Shown here in pieces: positions 17,488 to 26,825 of a DNA stretch of 44,298 bases. This stretch comes from Actinomycetota bacterium (GTDB lineage: Bacteria > Actinomycetota > Geothermincolia > Geothermincolales > RBG-13-55-18): positions 1-44,298 of the forward strand of contig JAQVFR010000029.1 of assembly GCA_028697145.1 (NCBI GenBank), given 5' to 3'. Position 1 is the stretch's first letter. Every line of letters begins with the position of its first letter. The notes under the pieces were generated by a model. It was not told the DNA's origin, searched no databases, and saw only the letters and a list, made by a program, of their open reading frames with translations. Made by a program: the position numbers and the translations under genes.

Positions 17488-20400
17488 CTAGGTGCCGGTG
17501 CGGGCGAGCCGTTCCGCCTCGTCAAGCTTCTGGCTCACGATGCGCGAGACCCCCGATGCCTGCATGGACACGCCGTAGAGGATGTCGGCAATCTCCATGG
17601 TGCGTTTCTGATGGGTTATCACTATGAGCTGGGAGTCCCCCTTGAATTCCTTGAGCATGTTCAGGAAACGGTGCAGGTTCACGTCGTCCAGGGCCGCCTC
17701 CACCTCGTCCAGGAAATAGAAGGGGCTTGGCCTGGTCTTGAAGATAGCGAAGAGGAAGGCCAGCGAGGTCAGCGAGGTCTCTCCTCCCGAGAGCAGCGAG
17801 AGCTTCTTCAGTCTCTTGCCCCGCGGCTGCGCCTCCACCTCCACCCCGGTATTGAGCGGATCGGTGGGATCCGAGAGGGTGAGTTCCGCGCGCCCCTGGG
17901 GGAAGAGCATCTCGAAAAGCTCCTGGAAGTGCAGGTTCACCTCCTCGAAGGTCTCCTTGAAGATGCGCACTATCTCGCGGTCTATGGCACGTACTACCTT
18001 GAGAAGGGAGGCCTTGCTCTCACGCAGGTCCTCCACCTGCTCCATGAGGAAATCGTAGCGCTCCTTCATGGCGCTGTATTCCTCCACCGCCCGCATGTTC
18101 ACCTGCCCCAACATGTCGCGGCGTCGCTCCTGTCTCTCCAGCTTCTCCCTCATCTCCGCCACGGGCTCGGTGGGAAGATAGTCCGTAAGGGCCGTCTCCA
18201 CCGGCAGCCTGTATTCATCCAGCAGTCGCTGCACCAGCATGTCCACGCGCATCTTCAGCTGCGCGGCAGCCAGGTCGCGGTTGTGGACCAGTTCCCTCAG
18301 CTCCCCTTCCCGCGCCTCCAGCTCCACGATGCGCGTGCGCGACTGCTCCTGCTCGATCTCGACGCCTTCCAGCTCCCTGCGGCTCTCGCTCTCCCTGCGG
18401 CTGACATACTCCGCCAGCCTGCCGTGGGCCTCGGTCATCTTTCCCACCAGGGACAGTATCTCCTCCTGCGCCTCCATCATGGCCGCCAGTTCCTCGCGGC
18501 CCGGAAGCGGAGGCCCCTGGGTCTCCGCGTCGATCTCCCTTATCCTCTTGCCCAGGTGATATCCTCTCTCGGCCGTGGATGCCTTTTGAGCCAGCATCTG
18601 CTGCAGCGATTCCTCCAGCTCCCTGTCCTCGCGGCGCAGCTCCTCCACCCGCGACTCCCCTGCCGCAAGTTCCGGCTCCAGGGCCTGCCGTTCAGCCGCT
18701 TTTTCCTTCGCCTGCTCTTCCAGTGCGGCGCCGCGCATATGCAGCTCGGCCTCTTCCTGCCGCAGCGACTCCAGCCTTGCATCCAGCTGCGCGGCGTCAG
18801 CTTCCATCCTTTCCACCTGAAGTGCCGTTTCGCGGCATGCCAGGACCAGCCTTCTCGCGGCCGATTCCTGTTCCTTTTCCTCATCGGCCAGGCCCCCCAG
18901 GTCCTTCTCGATCCCCTTGATGTTCGAGAGCACGCTGTCGCGCTGTTCCTCCAGGGATGCGACCTCCTCGCCGCGGAGTCCTGCCGCTTCCCGCAGCCGT
19001 TCGATCTCGCGCCTGCTGGCGACGATGTGGAAGGGACCGTGCGGCTGAGCGCCGCCCTTCACGGCACGGCGCGCCGCGATGACGTCTCCTTCCGCGGTAA
19101 CGAAGGTAAGCCTGGGGTACAGCTCCGCCCTGCTGCGCGCCTCGTCCAGGGAAGCGCAGAAGACCACTTCCGCCAGGAGGTATTCCAGGGCGGGCCGGAT
19201 CTCCGAGGCGCATTCCACCACGTCCAGCGCCGGGACCCCACCCGCCTCACGGGCCAGGTTCTTGACCTGCTCCATGGAATCCCCTGCTATCTCCGAGAGG
19301 GGAAGGAAGATGCCATACCCCTCCTCTTCTTTCTTGAGCATCCTCACGGCATCCAGCGCGCAGTCCAGGTCGCGGGTCACCACGCAGAACATCCACGGGC
19401 CGAGAAAGGACTCCAGCGCCTTCTCCCATCCGCCCTCGACTTCCATCCTGTCCATAAGCGTGCCCAGGATGCCGGGGATACCTTCGCCTTCTCTCATGAC
19501 CCTGTCCGCGGCGGCGGCATGATCGATGCGCGAATCGAAGACCTCCTGCAGGGCTTGCAGCCTGGCCGTTACCAGCGCCTCGTCCCGGAACGAACTCTTC
19601 TCCCTCGCCGCCAGGGCATCGAGCTCCTCGCGCAAGCGGGCCAGGTTCTCCCGCAGCTCCGCCGTCATCTCTCCCGTACGGGCCTGCCTGTTCCCGATCT
19701 CCGCCAGCTCGCTCTCCATCCCGGCCGCCCTATCCTGCAGGGCGTCCATCTCCGCCGCTATCTCCTCGCGCCGGGACACGAGCCCGTCCGTCTCCTGGCA
19801 GCATTCTTCCGCTCTCGTGACGTCTCTCGCGGCTTCTTCCCGCAGCTCGCGCTCTCTTTCCCGCATCTCCGAGAGGGCGCGCCTGAGCGAGTCGCGCTCC
19901 CTGCGTGCCTGGTTGAGCTCCGCTGCAAGGTCCTTCCTCTTTCCACGCAGGCCAGCTATCTCCTCCTCGAGACGCGATGCCTCGGCTTCCGCGCGGGCCT
20001 TTTCCTCCTCGAGCTCCTCCCGCCTGCGTGCCAGCTCTTCCCGGCGGGACCTCCAGCCGTCGCGATAAGATATGTCCCCGCTCAGAGCCGCATATAGCTT
20101 CAGCCTCTCCTCGCCCAGGCTCTCGCAGGCTCGCAGCCTCTCCCCCAGTGAGAGAAGACGCATCTCCTGGGCGCGGCAGCTCTCCAGGGCCTGCCTCAGC
20201 TCGCGCAGCCTCTCCTCGAGGCCCGACAGGCGTTCCTTGCCCTCCCTGACCTGCGCGGACGTGTCCTCCAGGTCCCGGGCAAGCCTTTCCTCCTCCTCTT
20301 TGCGGTTTTCCCACTGCCCCTTCAGTTCCTGCAGTTCCGCCACGAGGATACGGATGGAGAGCTCCCTGATGCTGGACGCCAGTTCGCCATATTCCCTTGC

Positions 20401-21033
20401 CTGCTGGGCCTGCCTCTCCAGGGGGCGCAGCTGCTTGTTCACCTCGGAGATGATGTCCTTTACCCGCAGGAGGTTGCGCTCCATGCCCTCCATCTTGCGC
20501 AGCGCCTTTTCCTTGCGCTTGCGGTGCTTGCGCAGGCCCGCCGCTTCCTCCAGGAAGGCGCGGCGGTCCTCCGGCTGGCTGCGCAGGATGGCCTCCAGCT
20601 TGTTCTGGCCGATAACGGCCGTGAGTTCACGCCCAACCCCCAGGTCGGAAAGGAGTTCCTGGATGTCCACGAGACGACAGGGCGTCTTGTTGAGCAGGTA
20701 CTCGCTCTCCCCGGTGCGATAGATGCGCCTGGTGACGACCACCTCGGGGAATTCTATTGGTATGTCGCCCGAACGGTTGTCGAAGGACAGCGACACCTCG
20801 GCCATGCTCAGGGGCTGGCGGGTGGCGCTCCCCGCGAAGATCACGTCCTCCATCTTCGTCCCCCGCAGGTTGCGAGGGCTCTGCTCGCCCAGCACCCACA
20901 GCACCGCGTCCGCGACGTTGCTCTTCCCGCTGCCGTTGGGTCCGACTATGACCGAGATGCCGGGCTCGAAATCCAGGGCCACCTTATCGGCGAAGGACTT
21001 GAACCCCCTCGCGCTAAGCGATTTCAGATACAT
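17488..21033 (-). CDS. smc: Chromosome partition protein SMC
   Basis: ATPase that organises and helps segregate the chromosome, working with ScpA/ScpB. In the 1181 residues, the N-terminal head has Walker A GPNGSGKSNVADAVLWVLGE (about 32-51). Two long coiled coils (about 165-500 and 660-1000, dense Glu/Arg/Leu heptads) flank a hinge around 510-650 (GIPGILGTLMDRMEVEGGWE). The C-terminal head has the ABC signature LSLLSGGE and Walker B FYFLDEVEAALDDVN. The long plus-strand frames opposite it are shadows. No scpA or scpB is in the window. About 290 bp separate it from the DegV gene. Confidence 0.97.
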   Translation of the reverse strand: MYLKSLSARGFKSFADKVALDFEPGISVIVGPNGSGKSNVADAVLWVLGEQSPRNLRGTKMEDVIFAGSATRQPLSMAEVSLSFDNRSGDIPIEFPEVVVTRRIYRTGESEYLLNKTPCRLVDIQELLSDLGVGRELTAVIGQNKLEAILRSQPEDRRAFLEEAAGLRKHRKRKEKALRKMEGMERNLLRVKDIISEVNKQLRPLERQAQQAREYGELASSIRELSIRILVAELQELKGQWENRKEEEERLARDLEDTSAQVREGKERLSGLEERLRELRQALESCRAQEMRLLSLGERLRACESLGEERLKLYAALSGDISYRDGWRSRREELARRREELEEEKARAEAEASRLEEEIAGLRGKRKDLAAELNQARRERDSLRRALSEMRERERELREEAARDVTRAEECCQETDGLVSRREEIAAEMDALQDRAAGMESELAEIGNRQARTGEMTAELRENLARLREELDALAAREKSSFRDEALVTARLQALQEVFDSRIDHAAAADRVMREGEGIPGILGTLMDRMEVEGGWEKALESFLGPWMFCVVTRDLDCALDAVRMLKKEEEGYGIFLPLSEIAGDSMEQVKNLAREAGGVPALDVVECASEIRPALEYLLAEVVFCASLDEARSRAELYPRLTFVTAEGDVIAARRAVKGGAQPHGPFHIVASRREIERLREAAGLRGEEVASLEEQRDSVLSNIKGIEKDLGGLADEEKEQESAARRLVLACRETALQVERMEADAAQLDARLESLRQEEAELHMRGAALEEQAKEKAAERQALEPELAAGESRVEELRREDRELEESLQQMLAQKASTAERGYHLGKRIREIDAETQGPPLPGREELAAMMEAQEEILSLVGKMTEAHGRLAEYVSRRESESRRELEGVEIEQEQSRTRIVELEAREGELRELVHNRDLAAAQLKMRVDMLVQRLLDEYRLPVETALTDYLPTEPVAEMREKLERQERRRDMLGQVNMRAVEEYSAMKERYDFLMEQVEDLRESKASLLKVVRAIDREIVRIFKETFEEVNLHFQELFEMLFPQGRAELTLSDPTDPLNTGVEVEAQPRGKRLKKLSLLSGGETSLTSLAFLFAIFKTRPSPFYFLDEVEAALDDVNLHRFLNMLKEFKGDSQLIVITHQKRTMEIADILYGVSMQASGVSRIVSQKLDEAERLARTGT

Positions 21034-21320
21034 CCTTGCCTTGCTCTCCTCTTACCGCGTTACTGAACGGATTTTACAGCTATTTTTCTACCTCCGTGCC
21101 TCTATCCCCTTCAAGCCCGCGCGAAAGCGGACCGCTTTTTGCCGTGGAGATACTTAAACAGACGTGCCGCGAATATGAGCGGCGCGACATAAGGGCGCTG
21201 CTCCCGCAGCGTTATCGCGGCGTCCCGGCTGCGCCGGGGACGCGGGTATCATCCATGCCCGGTGCAGTAGGCGGCTGGCGCCGGCTTCCCTGACTGCCCC
21301 GGCCGCACGGCAATCGCCCG

Positions 21321-22169
21321 TTAAAGAACGGGGCAGAAGCCGAGGCCAACGGTCCCGGGACCGACATGGGAGCCGATCACCGGTCCGGTCTCGTTCCAGA
21401 CGATGGCATCCGGGTCGCAGTCGAGCGCCTTCGTGGCCATCTCCTTGAGTTCGTTCATCCTGGGCAGTGCACGTACATGCGTCAGGGTGACCATCACCCT
21501 GCGGCCGCCGGCCTTTTCCACCGCCAGCTCGACCATGCGTTCCAGCGCTTTCTTGCTGCCACGCACCTTGTCCAGGGCGTCGATGGTGCCGTCGAGATAC
21601 AGCAGCGGCTTGATACGCAGCATGGAACCCATGAGGGCCTGGGCGCCGCCTATCCTGCCGCCGCGGTGCAGGTATTCAAGGGTGTCCACGCAGAACATCT
21701 CCACGCCGCTCTCGATCATCTTCTCCGCCATGGCCTTCAGCTCGGACATGTCCTTGCCCGCGTCCCGCGCCTTGACCAATTCCTGCACGAACAGCATGAG
21801 CACGAATCCGGTGAAGCGGGAATCGATGACCTCTATGGGGTATTCCCCCATCTCGGCCGCGGCTGACCTGGCGGACTCGCAGGTGCCGCTGATGCCCGAC
21901 GAGATGTGTATGCTGATCAGGGAATCGTAGCGTTCGGACATCTCCCTGTACGCCTCCAGGAACTCGCCCGCGGAAGGCTGCGACGTCGTGGGGAAGATAT
22001 CCTCATCCTGCATGCGCTGGTAGAACTCGTCGTTGCTGATGTCTACGCCCTCGCGGTAAGAGACGTCGTCCATGATGACCTTCAAGGGCACCACCTTGAT
22101 GTCGTTCTTCTTGACGTAATCACCGTCCAGATAAGCGGTCGAGTCGGTCACTATGCCGATGCCAGCCAC
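21321..22169 (-). CDS. DegV/FakB family fatty-acid-binding protein
   Basis: A 282-residue DegV protein. Such proteins (FakB in Staphylococcus) hold a fatty acid while the kinase FakA phosphorylates it. Motifs seen: IGIVTDSTAYLDGDYVKKND at the N-terminus, the EGVDISNDEFY region, TTSQPSAGEFLEAY, IHISSGISGTCESARSAA with the conserved Ser/Gly lipid site, and EYLHRGGRIGGAQALMG. The C-terminus carries the GPVIGSHVGPGTVGLGF motif. A FakA-like gene (29949-31535) and plsX (22919-23932) are nearby, so the three steps of fatty-acid activation and acyl transfer are encoded in one region. Fatty acid specificity cannot be read. Confidence 0.93.
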   Translation of the reverse strand: MAGIGIVTDSTAYLDGDYVKKNDIKVVPLKVIMDDVSYREGVDISNDEFYQRMQDEDIFPTTSQPSAGEFLEAYREMSERYDSLISIHISSGISGTCESARSAAAEMGEYPIEVIDSRFTGFVLMLFVQELVKARDAGKDMSELKAMAEKMIESGVEMFCVDTLEYLHRGGRIGGAQALMGSMLRIKPLLYLDGTIDALDKVRGSKKALERMVELAVEKAGGRRVMVTLTHVRALPRMNELKEMATKALDCDPDAIVWNETGPVIGSHVGPGTVGLGFCPVL

Positions 22170-22214
22170 TTCGATCCCCCCTTTTTCCGTTCACTCTCCT
22201 TGATCCCGACGCCT

Positions 22215-22922
22215 TTATTCGCAGACAATGCGGTCCAGGGCTTCCCTGGCCGCCGCCTGTTCGGCCTCCTTCTTCGAGCTCCCGCTTCCCTCGCCCATCT
22301 TCGCGTTCGCTATATATACCACGGCATGGAACGTCTTGCGGTGATCCGGCCCCTCCTCCCGTAAGCGATAGCGCGGCAGGACGCCCTTCTCCTTCACCAC
22401 CGTCTCCTGCAGCCGCGACTTGAAATCGTAATCGAGAGTACCGCCCACCGCATCATCGAGTTTCTTCACGAAGAGCCGCAAACACAGCCTCGCCGCCTCG
22501 TCCGGGCCCTGGTCCAGGTAGACCGCGCCGATGAGCGCCTCCAGCGCGTCAGCGATTATCGAAGCCTTTTCCCCGCCTCCGTCCGCCCTTTCCTCCTTGC
22601 TGAGAAGGACGTGGTCGCCTACTGATATCTCGCGGGCGACATCAGCCAGCGAAGCCATGTTGACCAGGTTGGACCTGATGCGCGTGAGATCGCCCTCGTT
22701 TAGCTCGGGGTGCATGCGGTAGAGGTGGTCCGAGATGACCACGTCGAGGACGGCGTCCCCGAGGAACTCCAGCCTCTCGTTCGTCGCGTCAGGTGGAAAA
22801 CAGGCCTCGTGTGCGTAGGAGCGGTGGGTCAGCGCGCGGCGCAGCAGATCCTTGTCCTTGAAGTCGACGCCAAGGATCTGCTCGATAGTCTCCCGTCTTG
22901 CCTTTTTGCGCCTGAAGATCAT
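22215..22922 (-). CDS. rnc: Ribonuclease III
   Basis: Double-stranded RNA endonuclease for rRNA and mRNA processing. The catalytic domain carries NERLEFLGDAVLDVVIS and GDLTRIRSNLVN with the metal-binding acidic residues, and ALEALIGAVYLDQG. The C-terminal double-stranded RNA-binding domain begins DFKSRLQETVVKEKG and ends SSKKEAEQAAAREAL. The ATG at 22922 overlaps the plsX stop by four bases (ATGA) and gives 235 residues, the normal size. A frame continuing to 23054 would add 44 Gly/Arg-rich shadow residues and is not used. Confidence 0.96.
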   Translation of the reverse strand: MIFRRKKARRETIEQILGVDFKDKDLLRRALTHRSYAHEACFPPDATNERLEFLGDAVLDVVISDHLYRMHPELNEGDLTRIRSNLVNMASLADVAREISVGDHVLLSKEERADGGGEKASIIADALEALIGAVYLDQGPDEAARLCLRLFVKKLDDAVGGTLDYDFKSRLQETVVKEKGVLPRYRLREEGPDHRKTFHAVVYIANAKMGEGSGSSKKEAEQAAAREALDRIVCE

Positions 22923-23932
22923 CCCCCACCCCCTTTCCCCGCATCGAGCAGGGCCGCGGTCTTCTCCACCACCCCTGCCTCCACCGCCTCCATGGCCACG
23001 CGTATGGAGTTCTTCACCGCCACGGCATCGGAGCTCCCGTGCGCGATGATGCACACGCCCCGCACTCCCAGAAGAGGGGCGCCGCCAATAGCGCGGTGAT
23101 CGAGCTCCTGCCGCAGGGAGAGCAGGGCGGGCAGCACGGGCTGCAGCTCCTCCTCCCGCAGCGATCCCAGGTTTTCCAGTAGGCGCCTTGTGATCATGGA
23201 CGCTACGCCCTCCACGACCTTCAGGGCGATGTTTCCCGTGAATCCGTCCGTGACCACGACATCGGCCAGTCCGCCGGCCAGGTCCCTTCCCTCCAGGTTG
23301 CCCACGAAATTGATCCTGGCCTCGGAAGCCAGCAGCCGGAACGACTCGCGCGCGAGTTCGTTACCCTTGGATTGCTCGGCGCCGTTGTTGAGAAGCCCCA
23401 CCCTTGGACTGACCAGGTTGAAGCGAAGGGAGGCATAGGCGCTGCCCAACAGGGCGAACTGCCGCAGGTGCTCGGGGCGGCAATCCGAATTGGCGCCGGC
23501 GTCCAGCAGCAGGGTGGAGGATTCCGCGGGCGGCAGGACCACCGCCACGGCGGGACGCTTGATCCCCTTTATCCTCCCCCAGGAAAAGAACGCGGCCGCC
23601 ATCGCCGCGCCGGTATTTCCGGCCGACACCATGGCGTGCGCCCTTCCGTCCCGCACCGCCTCCGCCGCCACGACTATGGAGGCTCCCTCGCGGTTCTTGA
23701 CGGCGTAGGCGCCTTCCTCGTCCATGGCCACAGTATCGGGAGCGTGCAGGATATCTACACGGCCTCGCCCGGCGGAGTCGAGGGCTTCCGCCAGCACGCC
23801 CTCGTCCCCCACCAGCAGGACATGCGCCCCCAGCTCGTCACGAGCGTCCAGGGCGCCGGCGACGATCGCATCGGGAGCGTTGTCTCCCCCCATGGCGTCG
23901 ACGGCCACCGTGATCTCTTCGGGTACAGCCAC
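22919..23932 (-). CDS. plsX: Phosphate acyltransferase PlsX
   Basis: Interconverts acyl-ACP and acyl-phosphate, the donor used by PlsY for the first acylation of glycerol-3-phosphate. Seen: VAVDAMGGDNAPDAIVAGAL, ASIVVAAEAVRDGRAHAMVSAGNTGAAMA, RPAVAVVLP, LLDAGANSDCRPEHLRQFA, GLLNNGAEQSKGNEL and NFVGNLEGRDL. These are all family blocks. The GTG at 23932 has GGGGTGAT at good distance; GTG at 23941 is the alternative. It lies between rpmF and rnc, as in most Firmicutes and actinobacteria, and is coupled to rnc. Together with FakA and FakB it lets external or recycled fatty acids enter phospholipids. Confidence 0.94.
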   Translation of the reverse strand: MAVPEEITVAVDAMGGDNAPDAIVAGALDARDELGAHVLLVGDEGVLAEALDSAGRGRVDILHAPDTVAMDEEGAYAVKNREGASIVVAAEAVRDGRAHAMVSAGNTGAAMAAAFFSWGRIKGIKRPAVAVVLPPAESSTLLLDAGANSDCRPEHLRQFALLGSAYASLRFNLVSPRVGLLNNGAEQSKGNELARESFRLLASEARINFVGNLEGRDLAGGLADVVVTDGFTGNIALKVVEGVASMITRRLLENLGSLREEELQPVLPALLSLRQELDHRAIGGAPLLGVRGVCIIAHGSSDAVAVKNSIRVAMEAVEAGVVEKTAALLDAGKGGGG

Positions 23933-24090
23933 AATAATCACCCCGGAAGCCGTGCCCGCCGCCGGCCGTCACGGCCCGGTCCGCGGTGCCGCCCGTCGCC
24001 TCCGGACCGGAAGCAGCCAGCGGGAGCTTATGGGTAAGCCCCCCACCTGGGGGATCTCGAAAGTCGCGCGTAAAACGCCGGCAAGGCGGC

Positions 24091-24267
24091 CTATTCCGTC
24101 TCCAGCACTTCCCGGCCGTTGTAGGTGCCGCAGTTCCTGCATGCGCGATGGGGCAGCTTGGGGGAATGGCACTGCGGGCACTCCGACTTCGCAGGCGGTT
24201 GTATGCCCCACTTCGCGCGCCGGGATGCGGCACGCGAGCGTGATTTCTTCCGTTTGGGTACCGCCAT
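24091..24267 (-). CDS. rpmF: 50S ribosomal protein L32
   Basis: A 58-residue zinc-ribbon ribosomal protein. It starts MAVPKRKKSRSRAASRRA, the family signature, and has two cysteine knuckles, CPQCHSPK and CRNCGTYN. The zinc-binding C+ form may be replaced by a C- paralogue under zinc limitation in some actinobacteria. The ATG at 24267 has GGAGGTAGAA upstream. It is in the conserved yceD-rpmF-plsX-rnc string; about 160 bp separate it from plsX, with a CCCCC/GGGGG hairpin there but no U-tract. Confidence 0.95.
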   Translation of the reverse strand: MAVPKRKKSRSRAASRRAKWGIQPPAKSECPQCHSPKLPHRACRNCGTYNGREVLETE

Positions 24268-24369
24268 TTCTACCTCCGGAAAACCTTCCTTTATCTGCGT
24301 TTACCTCTATAAAAGCACCACAAGAGTATATGCTCGCGCCCTATCGCGGTCAAGCGGCCCGCTGCCGTG

Positions 24370-24948
24370 CTACTCCTCGCTATCGCGCTCGAGGAGGGTC
24401 CTTAGCACCTCGAGCCGGGGGTCGATGTCCTCTCCGCGGCAATCGCACTGCTCCAGGTTCAGGTTGCTCCCGCAGTACTGGCACAACCCCTTGCACTCCT
24501 CGCTGCAGAGGCGCTTGATGGGAAGGCCGAGCATCACCGCGTCGTTGACCAGGATGTTCAGGTCGATGACCCCCTCTTCGACCACGTACTCGTCTTCCTC
24601 CTCCACCTCCGGGCCGGGCACTTGCCTTCCGTCAGCTCCCAGGGCGCCCAGTCCGGGCCGGCGGTAGAACTCGTCCACCGGGATGTCCAGGTCCTGCCTG
24701 TATCCCTCCAGGCAACGGGTGCATTCCATGACCACCGATCCCGCGAGCCTGCCCTTCACCCTGATGCCGTCGGGACTGCTCTCCAGCCAGACCTCCAGCC
24801 TGAAGTCGCCGCGGTCGCTCGTCTCCACGAGCCCCTGCTCCCCGACGGTTATGTCCAGGTTCGCGGAGAACTTCTCCTTTGAGAACACCCGCTTGAGCAG
24901 GTTGGTTACAGGCACCTTCAACTGTCTTGAATTCAGTTTCTCTGCCAT
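24370..24948 (-). CDS. yceD: YceD/DUF177 family protein
   Basis: Small protein almost always encoded next to rpmF; in plants and bacteria the family is implicated in 23S rRNA accumulation and ribosome assembly, but its mechanism is not settled. The conserved parts are GSVVMECTRCLEGYRQDLDI and the C-terminal LCSEECKGLCQYCGSNLN, which hold the Cys pairs. A central stretch is strongly acidic. The ATG at 24948 gives 192 residues. The gene lies 100 bp before rpmF and 270 bp after the SepIVA-like gene; that gap shows nothing beyond GC-rich sequence. Confidence 0.9.
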   Translation of the reverse strand: MAEKLNSRQLKVPVTNLLKRVFSKEKFSANLDITVGEQGLVETSDRGDFRLEVWLESSPDGIRVKGRLAGSVVMECTRCLEGYRQDLDIPVDEFYRRPGLGALGADGRQVPGPEVEEEDEYVVEEGVIDLNILVNDAVMLGLPIKRLCSEECKGLCQYCGSNLNLEQCDCRGEDIDPRLEVLRTLLERDSEE

Positions 24949-25218
24949 TTCGTCCCGCCTCGCGCCATCGTACAACCGATAATGGCCTGTCTGTGCCGTC
25001 CCGCGGAGTCTCGCACGAGCGTCATTCAGTGGTGTCTGCTGGGGGGTTCCTACAGGCCCGGCAGGCCTTCCTCGTCGTGGCAGCGGTTGTGCCGGATCTT
25101 CCGCGGAGCCGAGCCGGATGATGCTGGGGGTGAGGTACTTTCCAGTCGCCGGATGCGGTCCCCCTCGGCCACCCTGTGCGTCGCCTCCCGGCGGCGGTCC
25201 CCTCGGGGGGCCCGACCT

Positions 25219-25701
25219 CTATTCCAGGTCGAACTCCTCTTTTTCCTCCGCCTGTTCTTGGGGTCCCTGCAGCCTCTCCCGTGCACGCTTGATGACTTCC
25301 AGGAGTTTGTAGCAGGTTAGCTCGAGATTAGCCAGGCGCTCGTCGGCATAGTCCTCGGCCTCCAGGCGAATCTCCCTGGACTGGGCCTGCGCTTCCTCGA
25401 TGATCCTTTCCGCCTCGGCCTTCGCCGTCTTGATGATCTCGGTCTCCTCTATCAGGCGCGCCCTCTCCGCCAGAGCCTCCTCGCGTATGCGCTCCGACTC
25501 CTTGCGCGCCTCGTCCATGAGTTCCGTTTTTTCTTTGACCATCCAGCGTGCCTGCTTCAGCTCCTCCGGCAGCGAGCTGCGGAATTCATCCAGCAGCTCG
25601 AAGATCTCGGTCTCGTTGACCATCACGGAAGAGGAAAACGGCACGTGTTTGCTGGATACGATGAGATCCTCTATCCTGTCCAGTTGTTGAAAGACGTCCA
25701 T
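25219..25701 (-). CDS. DivIVA/SepIVA-like coiled-coil protein
   Basis: A 160-residue, mostly coiled-coil protein. It starts MDVFQQLDRIEDLIVSSKHV, continues with a helix-rich heptad region (KEKTELMDEARKESERIREE and onward) and ends in an acidic tail. This matches the DivIVA-like group to which mycobacterial SepIVA belongs, a protein of septum and cell-envelope control, and it also sits beside the yceD-rnc neighbourhood as SepIVA does. The classical DivIVA N-terminal signature is not obvious. It starts right after coaD (one base apart), so the two are coupled. The function is inferred from fold and neighbourhood. Confidence 0.7.
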   Translation of the reverse strand: MDVFQQLDRIEDLIVSSKHVPFSSSVMVNETEIFELLDEFRSSLPEELKQARWMVKEKTELMDEARKESERIREEALAERARLIEETEIIKTAKAEAERIIEEAQAQSREIRLEAEDYADERLANLELTCYKLLEVIKRARERLQGPQEQAEEKEEFDLE

Positions 25702-26211
25702 CTAGACCGCCCCTTTCTTCAACCTGCCGAATTTTTCCGCGAACAAATCGTTCATCTCGCCCTCAATGCTCGCCGGCACCAGGCCGGTTATCGAGCCTCC
25801 GTAACTGGCCACTTCCCTCACGGCGCTCGAGCTGATAAAGGTGTACTCGGGGTTGGCCATGACGAAGAAAGTCTCGATTTCCTCGCCCATGGCCTGGTTT
25901 ATCTGGGACATCTGGAACTCGTATTCGAAGTCGCTGATGGCCCTCAAGCCCTTTACGATCGCGGTCGCGCCCGTCTTGCGCGCGAAATCCACCAGCAGGG
26001 TGTCGAAGGAGGATACCTCGACGCCGTTCATGCCTTTCGTGGCTTTCTCCAGCATGTGGATCCTTTCCTCGACGGTAAACAGGGGCTGCTTGAGGGGATT
26101 GACCGCTACCGCCACGATGAACCTGTCGAAATACTTGTATGCCCTCGTGATCACGTCTATGTGACCGCAGGTGATGGGGTCGAACGTCCCCGGACAGATT
26201 GCCGTCGTCAT
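25702..26211 (-). CDS. coaD: Phosphopantetheine adenylyltransferase
   Basis: Penultimate step of coenzyme A synthesis: 4'-phosphopantetheine plus ATP gives dephospho-CoA. The 169-residue nucleotidyltransferase has the signature CPGTFDPITCGHIDVI (the TxGH-like loop), the KATKGMNGVEV region, GLRAISDFEYEFQMSQIN and the ISSSAVREVASYGG block at the C-terminus. Length is normal. It follows rsmD by about 35 bp of AT-rich DNA that might hold a weak promoter, and directly precedes the SepIVA-like gene. The rsmD-coaD pair is widely conserved. Confidence 0.96.
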   Translation of the reverse strand: MTTAICPGTFDPITCGHIDVITRAYKYFDRFIVAVAVNPLKQPLFTVEERIHMLEKATKGMNGVEVSSFDTLLVDFARKTGATAIVKGLRAISDFEYEFQMSQINQAMGEEIETFFVMANPEYTFISSSAVREVASYGGSITGLVPASIEGEMNDLFAEKFGRLKKGAV

Positions 26212-26246
26212 TTCCTCGCGACCCCTCCTCTATATTTTACAGTATT

Positions 26247-26804
26247 TTACTCTTTTACATAAACATCCACCGCGGACTCCCCGTACTTCCGCCTTTCCCG
26301 GAAGTGCACCCCCTCGGGCGGACCCGGGGGCGAGCTCCGCAGTGGAGCCTCCATAACAACCACCGCCGACGGGGCCAGGAACCCGCCTTCGGCCAGACTT
26401 TTCAGCATCTCCTGCCTGTATTTCACATCAATTCTAAAGGGTGGGTCTATAAAAATCAAATTGAACGGCCTGTCTGGAAAGCGGGCTTTTCGCAGGTAAT
26501 CGAGAATCTCGGCCCTTATCACCACGCCCCTGTCGGACATGCCGAGCGTATCCAGATTCTCCCTGATTATGCGCAGGGGCTCCCGTCCGCGGTCCACGAA
26601 GACCGCCTCGGCGGCGCCCCGGCTCAGGGCCTCCAGTCCAAGGGAACCGCTTCCCGCGAACAGGTCGAGCACTTTGGCCCCGCGGGCCCTGTCCGCCAGC
26701 ATGCTGAACACCGCCTCGCGGACGAAGTCCCTCATGGGTCGGGTCGCCCTGCCACGCGGCGCCTTGATGCGCCTTCCCTTCGCCTCTCCCGCTATGATCC
26801 TCAT
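26247..26804 (-). CDS. rsmD: 16S rRNA (guanine-966-N2)-methyltransferase RsmD
   Basis: SAM-dependent methyltransferase of 16S rRNA. It starts MRIIAGEAKGRRIKAPRG, has the SAM-binding VLDLFAGSGSLGLEALSRGA and the catalytic NPPY-type motif as LIFIDPPFRID. Length 185 is usual. It has only a weak ribosome-binding site and ends 35 bp before coaD, its usual partner, downstream of a secreted sortase gene here, an unusual neighbour. Confidence 0.94.
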   Translation of the reverse strand: MRIIAGEAKGRRIKAPRGRATRPMRDFVREAVFSMLADRARGAKVLDLFAGSGSLGLEALSRGAAEAVFVDRGREPLRIIRENLDTLGMSDRGVVIRAEILDYLRKARFPDRPFNLIFIDPPFRIDVKYRQEMLKSLAEGGFLAPSAVVVMEAPLRSSPPGPPEGVHFRERRKYGESAVDVYVKE

Positions 26805-26825
26805 CGCTCTATTCTAACGAAATGA

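Noticed and set aside
17404-20097. An 897-residue plus-strand open frame opposite smc
   Set aside because: It is antisense to the clear SMC coding frame, has the His/Leu/Arg/Pro-rich composition of GC-rich shadow frames, and has no family motifs.
22923-23054. Longer N-terminus for RNase III
   Set aside because: The added 44 residues overlap plsX, are Gly/Arg-rich, and the ATG at 22922 overlaps the plsX stop by four bases in coupled form and gives a family-length protein.
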